Shown: positions 32,480 to 42,186, counted from the stretch's first letter. The stretch: DNA of 64,000 nucleotides from Spirosoma sp. 48-14 (GCF_001898575.1 NZ_MKUD01000070.1:1-64000); one strand, 5' to 3'. Program-made: numbers and translations. The notes: generated by a model not told the origin, from the letters alone.

Positions 32480-33205
32480 ATGAAAACGGCTCTATTACCT
32501 TCGAATCGATTTATCAGTAATCTACTCATTTTTGGGGTTATTCTGGTCATTGTACCTTACACGGCCTTAACCATACTCTTCGATTATCCGAATGTGCTGC
32601 GCTACGAACCCGGTATCATACTGACCCGTTTCCATCAGGGCGGTGGGCTGCTGATAGCGGTGTGGTGGCTCTTTGCCATCAGTGGCTTTCTTCTGCTACA
32701 GGCGTATGTGCTTATCGGGCAGAAACTGGAGCCACAGGAACCCGGTTTGCGGTGGGCAACAACACTGGGCGTTATGTCGGGTATCGTGCAAATTGTTGGG
32801 TTGCTACGCTGGCCGTTTGTGGTGCCTGTGTTGGCTACCCAGTATGTTCAGGCGACCGACCCAGCTACCCGGCAGGCGACCGAAGTCGTCTTTACGGCTA
32901 TTCATCAATACGGTGGTGTTGTGCTGGGTGAACATCTGGGCCAACTGCTGACCATTGCTTATACTGTTTTGCTATCGCTGGCTTTACGTCGGCTGGCTAT
33001 GGTTTCAGGGTGGGTAAGTTACCTGGGTCTGGTGGCTTCTGGCATCTACCTGCTGGCACAGGGCGACCTGTTTGCGACTGTACTGCCGGGCTTCCCAACC
33101 TGGGAACTGGCTGGATTAGTGGGGAGTACACTTTGGCTGGTCTGGCTACTGGTTTTAGGCATTCAGTTTCGTCGGCTGGATGAGGTTGCCGTTCAGAAAG
33201 CCTAA
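32480..33205 (+). CDS. DUF4386-family membrane protein
   Basis: 241 residues with six hydrophobic segments (about 13-33, 50-75, 88-115, 145-165, 170-192, 205-232). The pattern L-L-I-F-G-V-I near the start, Q-G-G-G-L-L and the Q-G-D-L-F motif in the C-terminal part resemble the DUF4386 family. Function unknown. It is divergent from ada, with 159 bp between, but nothing in it suggests DNA repair. Confidence 0.7.
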   Translation: MKTALLPSNRFISNLLIFGVILVIVPYTALTILFDYPNVLRYEPGIILTRFHQGGGLLIAVWWLFAISGFLLLQAYVLIGQKLEPQEPGLRWATTLGVMSGIVQIVGLLRWPFVVPVLATQYVQATDPATRQATEVVFTAIHQYGGVVLGEHLGQLLTIAYTVLLSLALRRLAMVSGWVSYLGLVASGIYLLAQGDLFATVLPGFPTWELAGLVGSTLWLVWLLVLGIQFRRLDEVAVQKA

Positions 33206-33305
33206 TTTACCTTCCAACGAGGGGAAGCAGCAGGTGATGTATTTTGGTGTTGTGCGATAGCTGCTTTTTCGTAAGTTCGATTAGTTATTAAACCAGACAG
33301 AACCT

Positions 33306-33602
33306 ATGCCAGTTAACGCCAAACATTTAGCCACGTTTATTTTGGGAGCTGCCGCCGGAGTCGCGCTCAATAAATATGCACAAACCGAAGATGGTCAGAA
33401 ATTGATGGCCGACCTGAAAGAAAAAGGACTGCAACTGAAATCGGAGGCCGAAGGAGCCATTGATAACGCACCGGAGTACTTTGAAAAATTAAAAGCTCAA
33501 TTGGCCGACGTGCTCAAAACCAATTTCCCCGATGCGGAAGCGACGATAAACGATGTACTGGGCAAAAAGCCGGACGCGCCTAACACCTCTAGTCCAAGCT
33601 AG
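33306..33602 (+). CDS. YtxH-like small membrane-anchored protein
   Basis: 98 residues: a short N-terminal hydrophobic helix (about 8-24, T-F-I-L-G-A-A-A-G-V-A) followed by a charged amphipathic helix-rich tail, the plan of YtxH-domain proteins. These are often stress-related but their role is unclear. It stands alone, followed by two small hairpins before katG. Confidence 0.7.
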   Translation: MPVNAKHLATFILGAAAGVALNKYAQTEDGQKLMADLKEKGLQLKSEAEGAIDNAPEYFEKLKAQLADVLKTNFPDAEATINDVLGKKPDAPNTSSPS

Positions 33603-33609
33603 AAAATAA

Positions 33610-33634
33610 CCTCTTTGTCAGCAGGACAAAGAGG
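33610..33634. terminator. Hairpin after YtxH-like gene
   Basis: 10-bp perfect arms CCTCTTTGTC and GACAAAGAGG with a 5-nt loop. It follows the YtxH-like stop by seven bases. Confidence 0.6.
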
Positions 33635-33682
33635 ACTTCTGTATGTACCTGTTGACCAATACTAGCGGGAACCAAAAAACAG

Positions 33683-33704
33683 CGCCGGACAATATTGCCC
33701 GGCG
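33683..33704. terminator. GC-rich hairpin before the katG stop
   Basis: CGCCGG (33683-33688) and CCGGCG (33699-33704) form a 6-bp GC stem, read from katG as a likely terminator about 35 bp after its stop at 33740. Confidence 0.5.
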
Positions 33705-33739
33705 TGTTTGGTTTAGAGAAAGCTAGAAATTGACGTTGA

Positions 33740-36034
33740 TCAGGCTAGTTCAAAGCGATCAAGATTCATAACTTTGGTCCATGCGGCAACAAAATCCTTA
33801 ACAAATTTTACCTTCGCATCCGAACTGGCATAGACTTCTGCCAGAGCGCGAAGCTCGGAGTTCGAACCAAAAATAAGATCGGCACGAGTGGCGCTCCATT
33901 TCAGGTCGCCCGACTTGCGGTCGCGGCCTTCAAACACTTCTTTATGATCGGAAACGGCTTTCCAGGCTGTGCTCATATCGAGCAGATTGACAAAGAAATC
34001 GTTGGTCAGTACGCCGGGCTGAGCGGTGAAAACGCCGTGTTTAGAACCATCGTAGTTCGTATTTAGCACCCGCAGACCACCGACCAGCACCGTCAGCTCA
34101 GGGGCAGTGAGGGTTAACAACTGCGCTTTATCGACCAGTAACTCTTCCGTCGAGATCGTGAATTTAGCTTTGAGGTAGTTACGGAAACCATCGGCAATAG
34201 GCTCCAGCACCGCAAACGATTCAACATCGGTTTCTTCCTGCGAAGCGTCCATCCGGCCAGGTGTAAAGGGAACCGTGGTATCGTAACCCGCATCTTTAGC
34301 CGCTTTTTCAACAGCGGCACTACCAGCGAGCACAATCAGATCAGCCAGCGACACCTTTTTGCCGGTTGTTTGCGTACTGTTAAATTCTTCCTGAATGCTT
34401 TCCAGTATGCCCAGTACTTTCGCTAACTGAGTCGGATTGTTAACGGCCCAGTCTTTCTGAGGAGCCAGCCGGATACGGGCACCGTTGGCACCACCCCGTT
34501 TGTCAGAACCACGGAACGTAGAGGCCGAAGCCCAGGCTGTCGATACCAGTTCGGATACGGTTAATCCCGAAGCCAGGATGTTCGCTTTCAGGGCAGCAAT
34601 GTCGGCTTCATCAATCAGGGCGTGATCAACAGCCGGAATAGGATCTTGCCAGATCAGCACTTCTTCGGGCACTTCAGGGCCTAAGTAACGGGCTCGAGGA
34701 CCCATGTCGCGGTGGGTTAGCTTAAACCAGGCACGCGCAAATGCATCGGCAAATGCGTCGGGGTTTTCAAGGAAATGTCTTGAGATTTTTTCGTAAGCCG
34801 GGTCGAAGCGAAGGGCGAGGTCAGTGGTCAGCATCCGTGGCTCGTGGCTTTTTGATGGATCATGGGCATCAGGAATTGTACCAGCACCTGCACCGTTTTT
34901 CGGTTTCCACTGATGAGCACCGGCTGGGCTTTTGGTCAGTTCCCAGTCGAAACCAAACAGGTTTTCGAAGAAGCCATTACCCCATTTGGTCGGTGTGCTG
35001 GTCCAGGTAACTTCCAGGCCGCTTGTAATGGTATCGCCACCTTTGCCGGTTCCGAAGCTATTACTCCAGCCAAAACCTTGTTGCTCAATACCAGCGGCTT
35101 CGGGTTCTGGACCTACGTGCGTTGCCGGAGCAGCACCGTGTGTTTTGCCGAAAGTATGTCCACCTGCAATCAGCGCAACGGTTTCTTCATCGTTCATAGC
35201 CATCCGGCCGAAGGTGTCCCGAATATCTTTTGCGGCTTTAACGGGGTCTGGGTTTCCGTCTGGCCCTTCGGGGTTCACGTAGATCAGGCCCATTTGTACA
35301 GCTGCCAGCGGGTTTTCCAGATTCCGTGAGTGGATATCGCCATCAGCATCATCGTCAGAAACAAGTACGCCCCCAGCTTTTTCAACACCGTCGGAGCCAT
35401 GCGCATACCGGATGTCGCCACCAAGCCAGGTTTTTTCTGCACCCCAATATACATCCTGCTCGGGTTCCCAGACGTCGGGGCGACCACCCGCAAAACCAAA
35501 GGTTTTAAAGCCCATCGATTCAAGCGCTACGTTGCCCGTCAGAACCATCAGGTCAGCCCAGGAAATTTTGCGGCCATATTTCTGCTTGATTGGCCAAAGT
35601 AATCGGCGGGCTTTGTCCAGACTAACGTTGTCGGGCCAGCTATTGAGGGGAGCAAACCGCTGTTGACCAGCGCCAGCGCCACCACGACCGTCGCCCGTAC
35701 GGTACGTACCCGCACTATGCCAGGCCATACGGATAAACAAGGGGCCATAATGTCCAAAATCGGCTGGCCACCAATCCTGTGAATCGGTCATCAGGGCGTG
35801 AAGATCCTGCTTTACAGCCTCCAGATCCAGGCTTTTGAACTCTTCAGCATAGTTGAACGCTTCGCCCATTGGGTTCGATAGCGACGAGTGCTGCCGAAGG
35901 ATATTCAATTGCAACTGATTGGGCCACCAGTCCCGGTTCTGCGTTCCGTTACCGGCTACACTAATCTTTTCAGCAGTCTGCATATTCCCATTGTGAAAGG
36001 GGCACTTGCTGATATCACCTGACATTGTATCCAT
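33740..36034 (-). CDS. katG: Catalase-peroxidase
   Basis: 764 residues, the usual length for the two-domain bacterial enzyme. It breaks down hydrogen peroxide and has peroxidase activity. Seen: M-A-W-H-S-A-G-T-Y-R (distal Trp-His pair), Y-V-N-P-E-G-P (the Tyr of the Met-Tyr-Trp adduct), and the proximal haem His in G-G-H-T-F-G-K-T-H-G. No signal peptide, so cytoplasmic. Single gene; upstream lies a palindrome that could bind a peroxide or iron regulator. Confidence 0.98.
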   Translation of the reverse strand: MDTMSGDISKCPFHNGNMQTAEKISVAGNGTQNRDWWPNQLQLNILRQHSSLSNPMGEAFNYAEEFKSLDLEAVKQDLHALMTDSQDWWPADFGHYGPLFIRMAWHSAGTYRTGDGRGGAGAGQQRFAPLNSWPDNVSLDKARRLLWPIKQKYGRKISWADLMVLTGNVALESMGFKTFGFAGGRPDVWEPEQDVYWGAEKTWLGGDIRYAHGSDGVEKAGGVLVSDDDADGDIHSRNLENPLAAVQMGLIYVNPEGPDGNPDPVKAAKDIRDTFGRMAMNDEETVALIAGGHTFGKTHGAAPATHVGPEPEAAGIEQQGFGWSNSFGTGKGGDTITSGLEVTWTSTPTKWGNGFFENLFGFDWELTKSPAGAHQWKPKNGAGAGTIPDAHDPSKSHEPRMLTTDLALRFDPAYEKISRHFLENPDAFADAFARAWFKLTHRDMGPRARYLGPEVPEEVLIWQDPIPAVDHALIDEADIAALKANILASGLTVSELVSTAWASASTFRGSDKRGGANGARIRLAPQKDWAVNNPTQLAKVLGILESIQEEFNSTQTTGKKVSLADLIVLAGSAAVEKAAKDAGYDTTVPFTPGRMDASQEETDVESFAVLEPIADGFRNYLKAKFTISTEELLVDKAQLLTLTAPELTVLVGGLRVLNTNYDGSKHGVFTAQPGVLTNDFFVNLLDMSTAWKAVSDHKEVFEGRDRKSGDLKWSATRADLIFGSNSELRALAEVYASSDAKVKFVKDFVAAWTKVMNLDRFELA

Positions 36035-36126
36035 CTTATTTTAACGATTTGGTTTACGCGTGAACGTGGTCTTTGTGTTGTTCTCGATTTGTTTTACAAG
36101 GCAATACTAGCAGGAACTTACTTATC

Positions 36127-36139
36127 AATCAAATTGATT
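36127..36139. promoter_or_regulatory. Candidate regulator site upstream of katG
   Basis: AATCAA-A-TTGATT is a 6-1-6 palindrome in the 150-bp gap upstream of katG, 93 bp before its start. The layout recalls Fur/PerR-type boxes (7-1-7), but the base match is not exact. Confidence 0.35.
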
Positions 36140-36184
36140 TAATTGATTATCGTATCGACAATATTTATATTGAATAAGTAATGC

Positions 36185-36898
36185 TTATGGTTTTTCGGGT
36201 ACCTTACTGGCTACCTGCTGGATCATTCCAATCATAATCAGGTATTGTGCCGTTGCGTAGGGTGTCATAACCAGCCAGGTCGAGCCACTAAATGGACTGA
36301 GAAACTTATTGACAGCAATAGCCGAGTCGGATATAATAAACAGTAAGGCGCCGATCACTACCTGATTATAACCAGGAAGACCCTGTCGCTGGGTTGCCAG
36401 AAGGCCCATTCCATTCAGGCAACTGGCATAGATGACAACAGGCCACCAAAGTACTTCTAAATCCGGTTTGCTGATAAAAACAGGTCGGAGTAAAACCAGA
36501 AAAATAATCAGGTATAGGCTAAAGGGAATCGCACGTTTCACTAACCTACGGCTTGTAATCAGTTGTTCTCCCGCCCGGATCGACTTCAGGAAAGCAATGC
36601 TGTAACAAATTTGCATCATCAGAAAAGCCCCTAGTCCGGCAGCAAACAAGTCGATTTCCTGAATCATCAGCAGGATATCGCCAACCAGCGCAAACACCAT
36701 TCCAACCAGAAGCCATCGTATATACGAAACGAAGCCGACGGCCTGACAAAACTGCCACACGTATAGCATCAGCAGGGCCATAATCAGTGGTTTGCATCCG
36801 TAATGCAATACGCGGATAGTCAGCGAATCGCCAAGTATTTCCAGCAGCGTAATGGCTATAAACGTAAGCGTGAACGGACGGGTGGGCCTGATATACAT
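36185..36898 (-). CDS. Lysoplasmalogenase (YhhN/TMEM86 family)
   Basis: 237 residues with about eight membrane helices. The motifs C-K-P-L near residue 31, A-L-V-G-D-I-L-L-M (about 67-75), G-A-F-L-M-M-Q and S-D-S-A-I-A-V (about 190-196) match the YhhN family, which cleaves the vinyl-ether bond of lysoplasmalogens in animals; bacterial substrates are less certain. Single gene, co-directional with katG but 150 bp away. Confidence 0.85.
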   Translation of the reverse strand: MYIRPTRPFTLTFIAITLLEILGDSLTIRVLHYGCKPLIMALLMLYVWQFCQAVGFVSYIRWLLVGMVFALVGDILLMIQEIDLFAAGLGAFLMMQICYSIAFLKSIRAGEQLITSRRLVKRAIPFSLYLIIFLVLLRPVFISKPDLEVLWWPVVIYASCLNGMGLLATQRQGLPGYNQVVIGALLFIISDSAIAVNKFLSPFSGSTWLVMTPYATAQYLIMIGMIQQVASKVPEKP

Positions 36899-37229
36899 AG
36901 CATTCGGTTCGGGTTTAGGTGAGCTAAATGTACGTGTTTCGTTGCCAGAATAGCTAAAATAGGGTAGGGAGCGTAGGTGGAAATGTGGCTAAATTAGACT
37001 GGGTTTTATAGATGAAATTAACGAGTAGCTACCAGACAAAATTTGCCTAATAATTTCTTAGTCTATTAGTTTTATTTATTAAGAAAAATTTATATTAATT
37101 ATTTAATTGTGTCACATAACGGTAACTTTAATTCTGTTCAGTATTTTTAATCGATTTTTTAGACTAAATCGCTCTACACCCGATTTTGGTGAAAAACAGA
37201 GTGGATTTCTGGATAGAAACGTTCCTGCT
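36899..37229. other. Divergent AT-rich promoter region
   Basis: 331 bases without a supported gene. The open frame of the hybrid kinase extends upstream to TTG 37107, but residues before Met at 37230 are uncharacteristic. TAACTTTA near 37121-37128 is a possible -7 element for the kinase. Confidence 0.4.
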
Positions 37230-39821
37230 ATGAACAGATACCGGCGGATCTCCCTGATGGTAGCTTTGGGGGTTCTTATAACCGTAATCATCGGAATTAA
37301 TGCCTGGCAGACGGTGAATCGGCTGACTGAAATGAATAAATGGGTTGTCCATACCCATCAGGTAATCAGTAAAACGCAACGGATGCTGGCACTACTGACC
37401 AATATGGATAATGATTTACGAGGCTATTTGCTGAGTAGCAATCTCTATTTCAAATCAGATTTTGAGCGCACAAGTCAGCAAATGAGTAAGGAACTCAAAG
37501 CCATACAGAAACTGTCGGCTGATGATCCTATACAAACAAAACGGCTTCAGTTGCTCGATCAACTTTTCCGGGCGAAGATTGCCAGGAGCCGCCCATTATT
37601 TGCGGAGGGGCTAATTAAGCCGGGAATGGCCCGACTGGATTCTATTGAACATTTTCTGAGCATCAGCAGCGACTTTTATCAGGTTTTAAAAGAGTCGGAC
37701 AGCTACGAAAACGTACTACTCGAAACCCGCGTTGCGCAGAGTAAACGGTCGGCTGCCTATGCTACGATCAGCAATCTGGTTGGTGCGGTTGCGGCCTTGC
37801 TCATGATTATTGGGGCTATTTACCTGTTGTATCGCTCCCTGCGGGAAAGTAACTGGCTCAATCAAAAACTGACCGAAAGTGAGCAGCAAACCAAGAAATT
37901 GCTGGAAGCGGTACCGGCTCCTATTGTGATCATCGACCGGGATGGAAAGTTCTACTATGCGAACCAGGCCGCTATTAAATTATTCGGTGATCGTATCCAA
38001 TTTGGTCAATATACGGAAGGGCTCAATGCCGATTCACTATTCCGTTTTCCGGATGGCCAGCCTTATCCGGTTAAGCAAAGGCCTACCTATCGGGCGCTGC
38101 AGGGCGAAACGGTTCAGGTCGACGATCTGGAACTGCGCATGAACGGTAAAGCCATTCAACTGCTTAGTACGGCCACGCCTGTTTACGATGCACAGGGCGA
38201 TCTCCAATACGTAATTACGTCCAGTATTGATATTAGCGACCGTGCACAGTCACAGCATCAGTTACAGGAAGCGAAGAAAATAGCGGAAAAAGCGGCCAAG
38301 CTCAAGCAGGATTTCCTGGCTAATATGAGCCACGAAATTCGAACACCGTTGAACGCTATGCTTGGGTTTTCTGAATTGCTGGACACCACCTCCCTTGATG
38401 CCGACCAGCGCGAATACCTGGGGCATATTCGAACGTCGGGCAAAAACCTGCTGACCATCGTTAATGATATTCTGGACTTATCAAAGCTGGAAGCGGGTAT
38501 GATCAAGCTGGAGTCGATACCCTTTAGTATTCAGCTGCTCGTTGCTTCGCTTAAGGCGATGTGTCAGGTATCCATTGCTGATAAAGGGCTGGAGCTGGTG
38601 ATAAAAATTGATCCGGCATTGCCAACTGTTTTTCGGGGCGACCCAACCCGACTCACCCAGATTTTATTGAATCTGCTCAATAATGCCATAAAGTTTACCA
38701 AGCAGGGTACAATTACTTTACAGGCTGAGCCCCGTGGAGAGGTTGATGCCGACCTGGTTCTGGTGCGCTTTATAGTAGAAGATACAGGCATTGGTATCGA
38801 CGCCGACGTATTGCCTACTATTTTTGATCGCTTCCAACAGGCCGACGATTTCACAACCCGATATTATGGTGGAACGGGCCTTGGCTTGAGTATTGTCAAA
38901 GCACTGACGGAGTTACAGGGTGGTACAGTTCGGGTAGTAAGCACATTGGGTAAAGGCTCTCAATTTGTCGTAGAAATTCCATATCCGGTTGCTGAAGAGC
39001 AACTGTTGCTGCACCAGCCCAATAACCTGGCCGTAGCTCCTGTGCTGGGTGATGTTCGTGTGTTGGTAGTGGAAGATAACCTAATGAATCAAAAGCTAGC
39101 AATTCAGGCGTTGAAGCGATTGGGGTATCAGTCACAAGTGGCCGACAATGGGCAGAAAGCCCTTGCGCTGCTCGAAGAAACCAGCTTTGCCATAATTCTG
39201 ATGGATCTTCAGATGCCGGTGATGGACGGGTATGAAACAACCCGCCAAATTCGTTCAACACTCAAAAGTTCGGTGCCTATCATTGCCATGACGGCCCACG
39301 CGCTGCCCAGTGAACAGGAGGAGTGTATCAAAGTGGGCATGAATGATTTTCTGCCCAAGCCATTTCAGTTAGAAGAGTTACAAGCGCTCATGCGTAAATA
39401 CGTAGTGACGGGCCGCCCTATCCCAAAACCTGCACTGGTAGCTGAACCCTCAACCCGTTCGTCGGCCAGCTTTTCTATAGAACCTTTATTAAGCGCAGTG
39501 GGCAACGATACGGCATTGGCAATGGAGTTAATCGAGATTTACCTGGTCGAAACGCCTTCGGGACTTGAGAGCCTCAGACAGGCAATCGATCAGCAGAATT
39601 TGGACACAATCAAACAGATCGTTCATACCCAGCAAGTCCATACAAAAATGCTGGGTATGAACGAAGCCACCCGATTAATTCTGGAAATCGAAGCGCTGAT
39701 CAGAGAAAAGAAAGGGATTGACGACGTAGCTCCCCTGGTTGAACAATACATACTGCAAATTGAGGCAATCTTACCACTGATGAGCCACTATGTAGAAACT
39801 AGCCAAAGTCGCGCTGAGTAA
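37230..39821 (+). CDS. Hybrid sensor histidine kinase (CHASE3-PAS-HisKA-HATPase-REC-Hpt-like)
   Basis: 863 residues from the ATG at 37230. Order: membrane helix (about 8-28), CHASE3-like periplasmic sensor (about 35-170), second helix (about 178-200), PAS domain (about 225-345), HisKA with N-M-S-H-E-I-R-T-P-L, HATPase with N-L-L-N-N-A-I-K-F and G-G-T-G-L-G-L-S, receiver domain (about 610-730) with L-M-D-L-Q-M-P-V-M-D-G (phospho-Asp), and a C-terminal helical Hpt-like domain. In the latter the usual A-H-x-L-K-G reads V-H-T-Q-Q-V: the His is kept, the Lys is not. No regulator lies nearby, so it signals to a distant partner. Confidence 0.92.
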   Translation: MNRYRRISLMVALGVLITVIIGINAWQTVNRLTEMNKWVVHTHQVISKTQRMLALLTNMDNDLRGYLLSSNLYFKSDFERTSQQMSKELKAIQKLSADDPIQTKRLQLLDQLFRAKIARSRPLFAEGLIKPGMARLDSIEHFLSISSDFYQVLKESDSYENVLLETRVAQSKRSAAYATISNLVGAVAALLMIIGAIYLLYRSLRESNWLNQKLTESEQQTKKLLEAVPAPIVIIDRDGKFYYANQAAIKLFGDRIQFGQYTEGLNADSLFRFPDGQPYPVKQRPTYRALQGETVQVDDLELRMNGKAIQLLSTATPVYDAQGDLQYVITSSIDISDRAQSQHQLQEAKKIAEKAAKLKQDFLANMSHEIRTPLNAMLGFSELLDTTSLDADQREYLGHIRTSGKNLLTIVNDILDLSKLEAGMIKLESIPFSIQLLVASLKAMCQVSIADKGLELVIKIDPALPTVFRGDPTRLTQILLNLLNNAIKFTKQGTITLQAEPRGEVDADLVLVRFIVEDTGIGIDADVLPTIFDRFQQADDFTTRYYGGTGLGLSIVKALTELQGGTVRVVSTLGKGSQFVVEIPYPVAEEQLLLHQPNNLAVAPVLGDVRVLVVEDNLMNQKLAIQALKRLGYQSQVADNGQKALALLEETSFAIILMDLQMPVMDGYETTRQIRSTLKSSVPIIAMTAHALPSEQEECIKVGMNDFLPKPFQLEELQALMRKYVVTGRPIPKPALVAEPSTRSSASFSIEPLLSAVGNDTALAMELIEIYLVETPSGLESLRQAIDQQNLDTIKQIVHTQQVHTKMLGMNEATRLILEIEALIREKKGIDDVAPLVEQYILQIEAILPLMSHYVETSQSRAE

Positions 39822-39939
39822 ATGTATTCGCCTATCCAACCTAAGGTATGTAGCGTAATCTATGGGTTTACCTGAGGATTTCAAAAACCATTTTCTGTTT
39901 AGATAGTTAAGTAAATAGACTCAACAAAATAGAAAAATT

Positions 39940-40242
39940 ATGGATAAGGCACAGAAGTTTGAACTGATGAACAAAGTGGTTCGTGAATTGGAAGACCTGC
40001 AAAACAGCCAGACGGCCCTCATTACCAAAATCAGTCAGATCGAAGTGGACAATATGAATGGTCTGAACGATTCGACGCTGGAAAAAAATCTCAGCGATAT
40101 GCATTCGAAAATTGCCGAGAATGTTGACTCGATCAATGACATTTTTTCGTATTTCGAAAGTAAACGGGACGAGTACGGTGAGAAGAATGGTGCAGCTATA
40201 GCGGCTATAGAGGCCGCAGCGGCTGTCGAAGCCGTTAAATAG
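39940..40242 (+). CDS. Small acidic coiled-coil protein of unknown function
   Basis: 100 residues, almost all predicted alpha-helix with heptad-like leucines and isoleucines (about 5-75), an acidic middle and an Ala-rich tail. No signal peptide or known motif. It follows the hybrid kinase by 118 bp on the same strand and is closed by a strong hairpin. Whether it works with the kinase is unknown. Confidence 0.65.
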   Translation: MDKAQKFELMNKVVRELEDLQNSQTALITKISQIEVDNMNGLNDSTLEKNLSDMHSKIAENVDSINDIFSYFESKRDEYGEKNGAAIAAIEAAAAVEAVK

Positions 40243-40261
40243 ATCAAAGAATACGATCAGG

Positions 40262-40292
40262 CAACAAGCCGGACACGATGTCCGGCTTGTTG
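40262..40292 (+). terminator. Intrinsic terminator after the coiled-coil gene
   Basis: 14-bp perfect arms CAACAAGCCGGACA (40262-40275) and TGTCCGGCTTGTTG (40279-40292) with a 3-nt loop, followed by T-rich sequence. Confidence 0.85.
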
Positions 40293-40627
40293 TATTTAGA
40301 GCTAGTCTGTTTTTGCACTAGTCGGATAATAATGATTAGGGCCTCTCCAAGTGAAAGTTCAGGTTAAGAACCAATCAAAAAGTGTACGTAGAAGCTTGGT
40401 CTACATGGGCTGTATTACCTGGAAAAACGGCGGCTATAGGTTGAAATGTATTGGCAAGACGATACAATCAGGCAAGCCATATCCATTACGCGCGTGGTCT
40501 TCTGTGTGTTTTTCCGATGGATTGCTCTTGTTAAACCTTGTAAAAAGTCTTACCGTAAAAAATACGTAATGATAAAAAAGCATAGTAGATTCGTAGCGAT
40601 TTGTTAAACCCTTGCTTTACGAAATTT
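40293..40627. other. Intergenic region without a supported gene
   Basis: 335 bases. A 72-codon frame (40351-40569) exists but its product has no domain, unusual composition and no promoter, so it is not called as a gene. The region should contain the promoter of the esterase at 40628; no clear -7 element was found. Confidence 0.4.
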
Positions 40628-41773
40628 ATGACGTTACGAAATTGGCTACTGCTATTCGGTTGTCTGTTGTTCCAGACGGCAACACTTCTGGCTCAGGTTC
40701 CGCGAATGCCCGCCGTCAAATCCCCGGAAGTGACCGACGGCGGATTGATCTTCCGGCTGCGGGCGCCAAACGCTAAAGAAGTAATTCTTGACATCGAAGG
40801 CGTTTCGCGGGAAACGATGACCAAAGATGATCAGGGCGTCTGGAGTTTTACCAAAAAGCTTGACCCCGATGTGTATGATTATGCCTTTGTCGTCGATGGC
40901 CTTCGCATTCCCGATCCAGCTAATCCCGTGGCTAAACCCTGCTACCAATGTAACGGACAGAGTCTGGCCCATATGCCGGGACCAGCTTCGCTGAGTTGGG
41001 AGATCAAGGATGTGCCTCGCGGTATTGTCAACCACCATGTCTATCGGTCGGCGGTGATGGGCGAAGACCGGGACTACTATGTGTACCTGCCGCCAAACTA
41101 CGACCCCAAACGCAAAGAGCCGTATCCAGTATTTTTCCTGCTTCACGGTGCCACGGGGACGGCCCTATCTTGGATCGTGAATGCGCAAGCCAACATTATT
41201 CTGGATAACCTCATTGCCGAAGGCAAAGCTAAACCTATGATTATGGTCAATACGCTGGGCTATGGCGGTAATGAAAAATACACCACCGAAGTGCTTCAGG
41301 AAATCATACCTCAACTGGAAAAGACCTACAATGCTGCTAAAGACCGAACCCAGCGAGCTATTGTCGGTTTGTCGATGGGTGGGGGCACGGCTTTTTATAC
41401 GGGACTGAACAACCTCGACCATTTTGCCTACGTTGGTGGGTTTAGCAGTGCGGTTGGTATGGGAGGTCCGCGTCCAGCGGCTTCGGCATCCGGCAACCCA
41501 GCTACGACAACCCCGTCGGAGGAACAGATCAAAGCCATGAATGACAGCTTTGCCAAAGCGTATCCGAAGCTGGACGAGAGCGCCAATAAACAGTTAAAGC
41601 TCTTGTGGGTTTCCTGTGGGGTGGACGACTTTCTGTATCAGAACAATAAATACTTCAAGCAATATCTGGCCTCGAAAAAGGTAAAGTATAAAGAGGTCGA
41701 AACACCCGGTGGACACACATTCATGGTCTGGCGACGTAACCTCACCGACATTGCACCCCTGCTATTTCGGTAG
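40628..41773 (+). CDS. Secreted esterase with N-terminal Ig-like domain (feruloyl-esterase-like)
   Basis: 381 residues from the ATG at 40628, which starts a good signal peptide (T-L-L-A-Q). An E-set/CBM48-like domain (about 30-115; V-I-L-D-I-E-G...Y-A-F-V-V-D-G) precedes an alpha/beta-hydrolase of the esterase D/feruloyl-esterase group: nucleophile Ser in V-G-L-S-M-G-G-G, His in G-G-H-T-F-M-V-W, and an Asp in C-G-V-D-D-F. This is the usual layout of Bacteroidota xylan-decorating esterases. It may act on plant cell-wall esters with the GH140 protein at 50479. Confidence 0.88.
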   Translation: MTLRNWLLLFGCLLFQTATLLAQVPRMPAVKSPEVTDGGLIFRLRAPNAKEVILDIEGVSRETMTKDDQGVWSFTKKLDPDVYDYAFVVDGLRIPDPANPVAKPCYQCNGQSLAHMPGPASLSWEIKDVPRGIVNHHVYRSAVMGEDRDYYVYLPPNYDPKRKEPYPVFFLLHGATGTALSWIVNAQANIILDNLIAEGKAKPMIMVNTLGYGGNEKYTTEVLQEIIPQLEKTYNAAKDRTQRAIVGLSMGGGTAFYTGLNNLDHFAYVGGFSSAVGMGGPRPAASASGNPATTTPSEEQIKAMNDSFAKAYPKLDESANKQLKLLWVSCGVDDFLYQNNKYFKQYLASKKVKYKEVETPGGHTFMVWRRNLTDIAPLLFR

Positions 41774-41787
41774 GATACTGTTTTTTG

Positions 41788-41815
41788 TGTGAGCGGGTTC
41801 TTAAACCCGCCCACA
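41788..41815. terminator. Hairpin related to the one at 5508
   Basis: Arms 41788-41799 and 41804-41815 pair over 12 bp with one mismatch; loop TTCTTAAA matches the TTCTCAAA of 5508-5537, and both stems are GGG/CCC-rich. It lies 15 bp after the esterase stop, before convergent genes. Confidence 0.65.
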
Positions 41816-41868
41816 TTAGTACCTTACTGCTGTAATCACGTTCTGTAGTCTTGTTTGACCGAAATGGT

Positions 41869-42186
41869 TTATAAGTCCTGCGTTGTCGCTGGTAAAAGCC
41901 GGAATACCTTATGATCGGCATAGAAGGTTCCGCCCGGTAGGATCGATGCCAGCAGTGCCAGTCCCGTTTTGCTCGCCGACCAGCCATACTCGGTTTTGGC
42001 CTGAATAATGACCAGTACGTACCAGACAAACAGCAGCCCATGAATTGGTCCCAGAATTTGCACTGCTTCGGGATGACCACCAATTCGTTTTAGTGGCACA
42101 GCAATGAACAGAAGCAGCAGGTAAGAAATTCCTTCGGCAAAGCTTACTACGCGAAGCCGGATTTTGAGTGAATTGAAAAAGTGCAT
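41869..42186 (-). CDS. DUF3817-family membrane protein
   Basis: 105 residues with three hydrophobic helices (about 14-32, 43-62, 75-92) and the family pattern A-E-G-I-S-Y-L-L-L near the start, I-H-G-L-L-F-x-x-Y in the middle and P-G-G-T-F-x-A-D at the end. Function unknown. Separated by 17 bp from the next membrane protein on the same strand, so probably co-transcribed. Confidence 0.8.
   Translation of the reverse strand: MHFFNSLKIRLRVVSFAEGISYLLLLFIAVPLKRIGGHPEAVQILGPIHGLLFVWYVLVIIQAKTEYGWSASKTGLALLASILPGGTFYADHKVFRLLPATTQDL

Noticed and set aside
40351..40569. 72-codon frame between the coiled-coil gene and the esterase
   Set aside because: No domain, no promoter and odd composition; treated as spacer.
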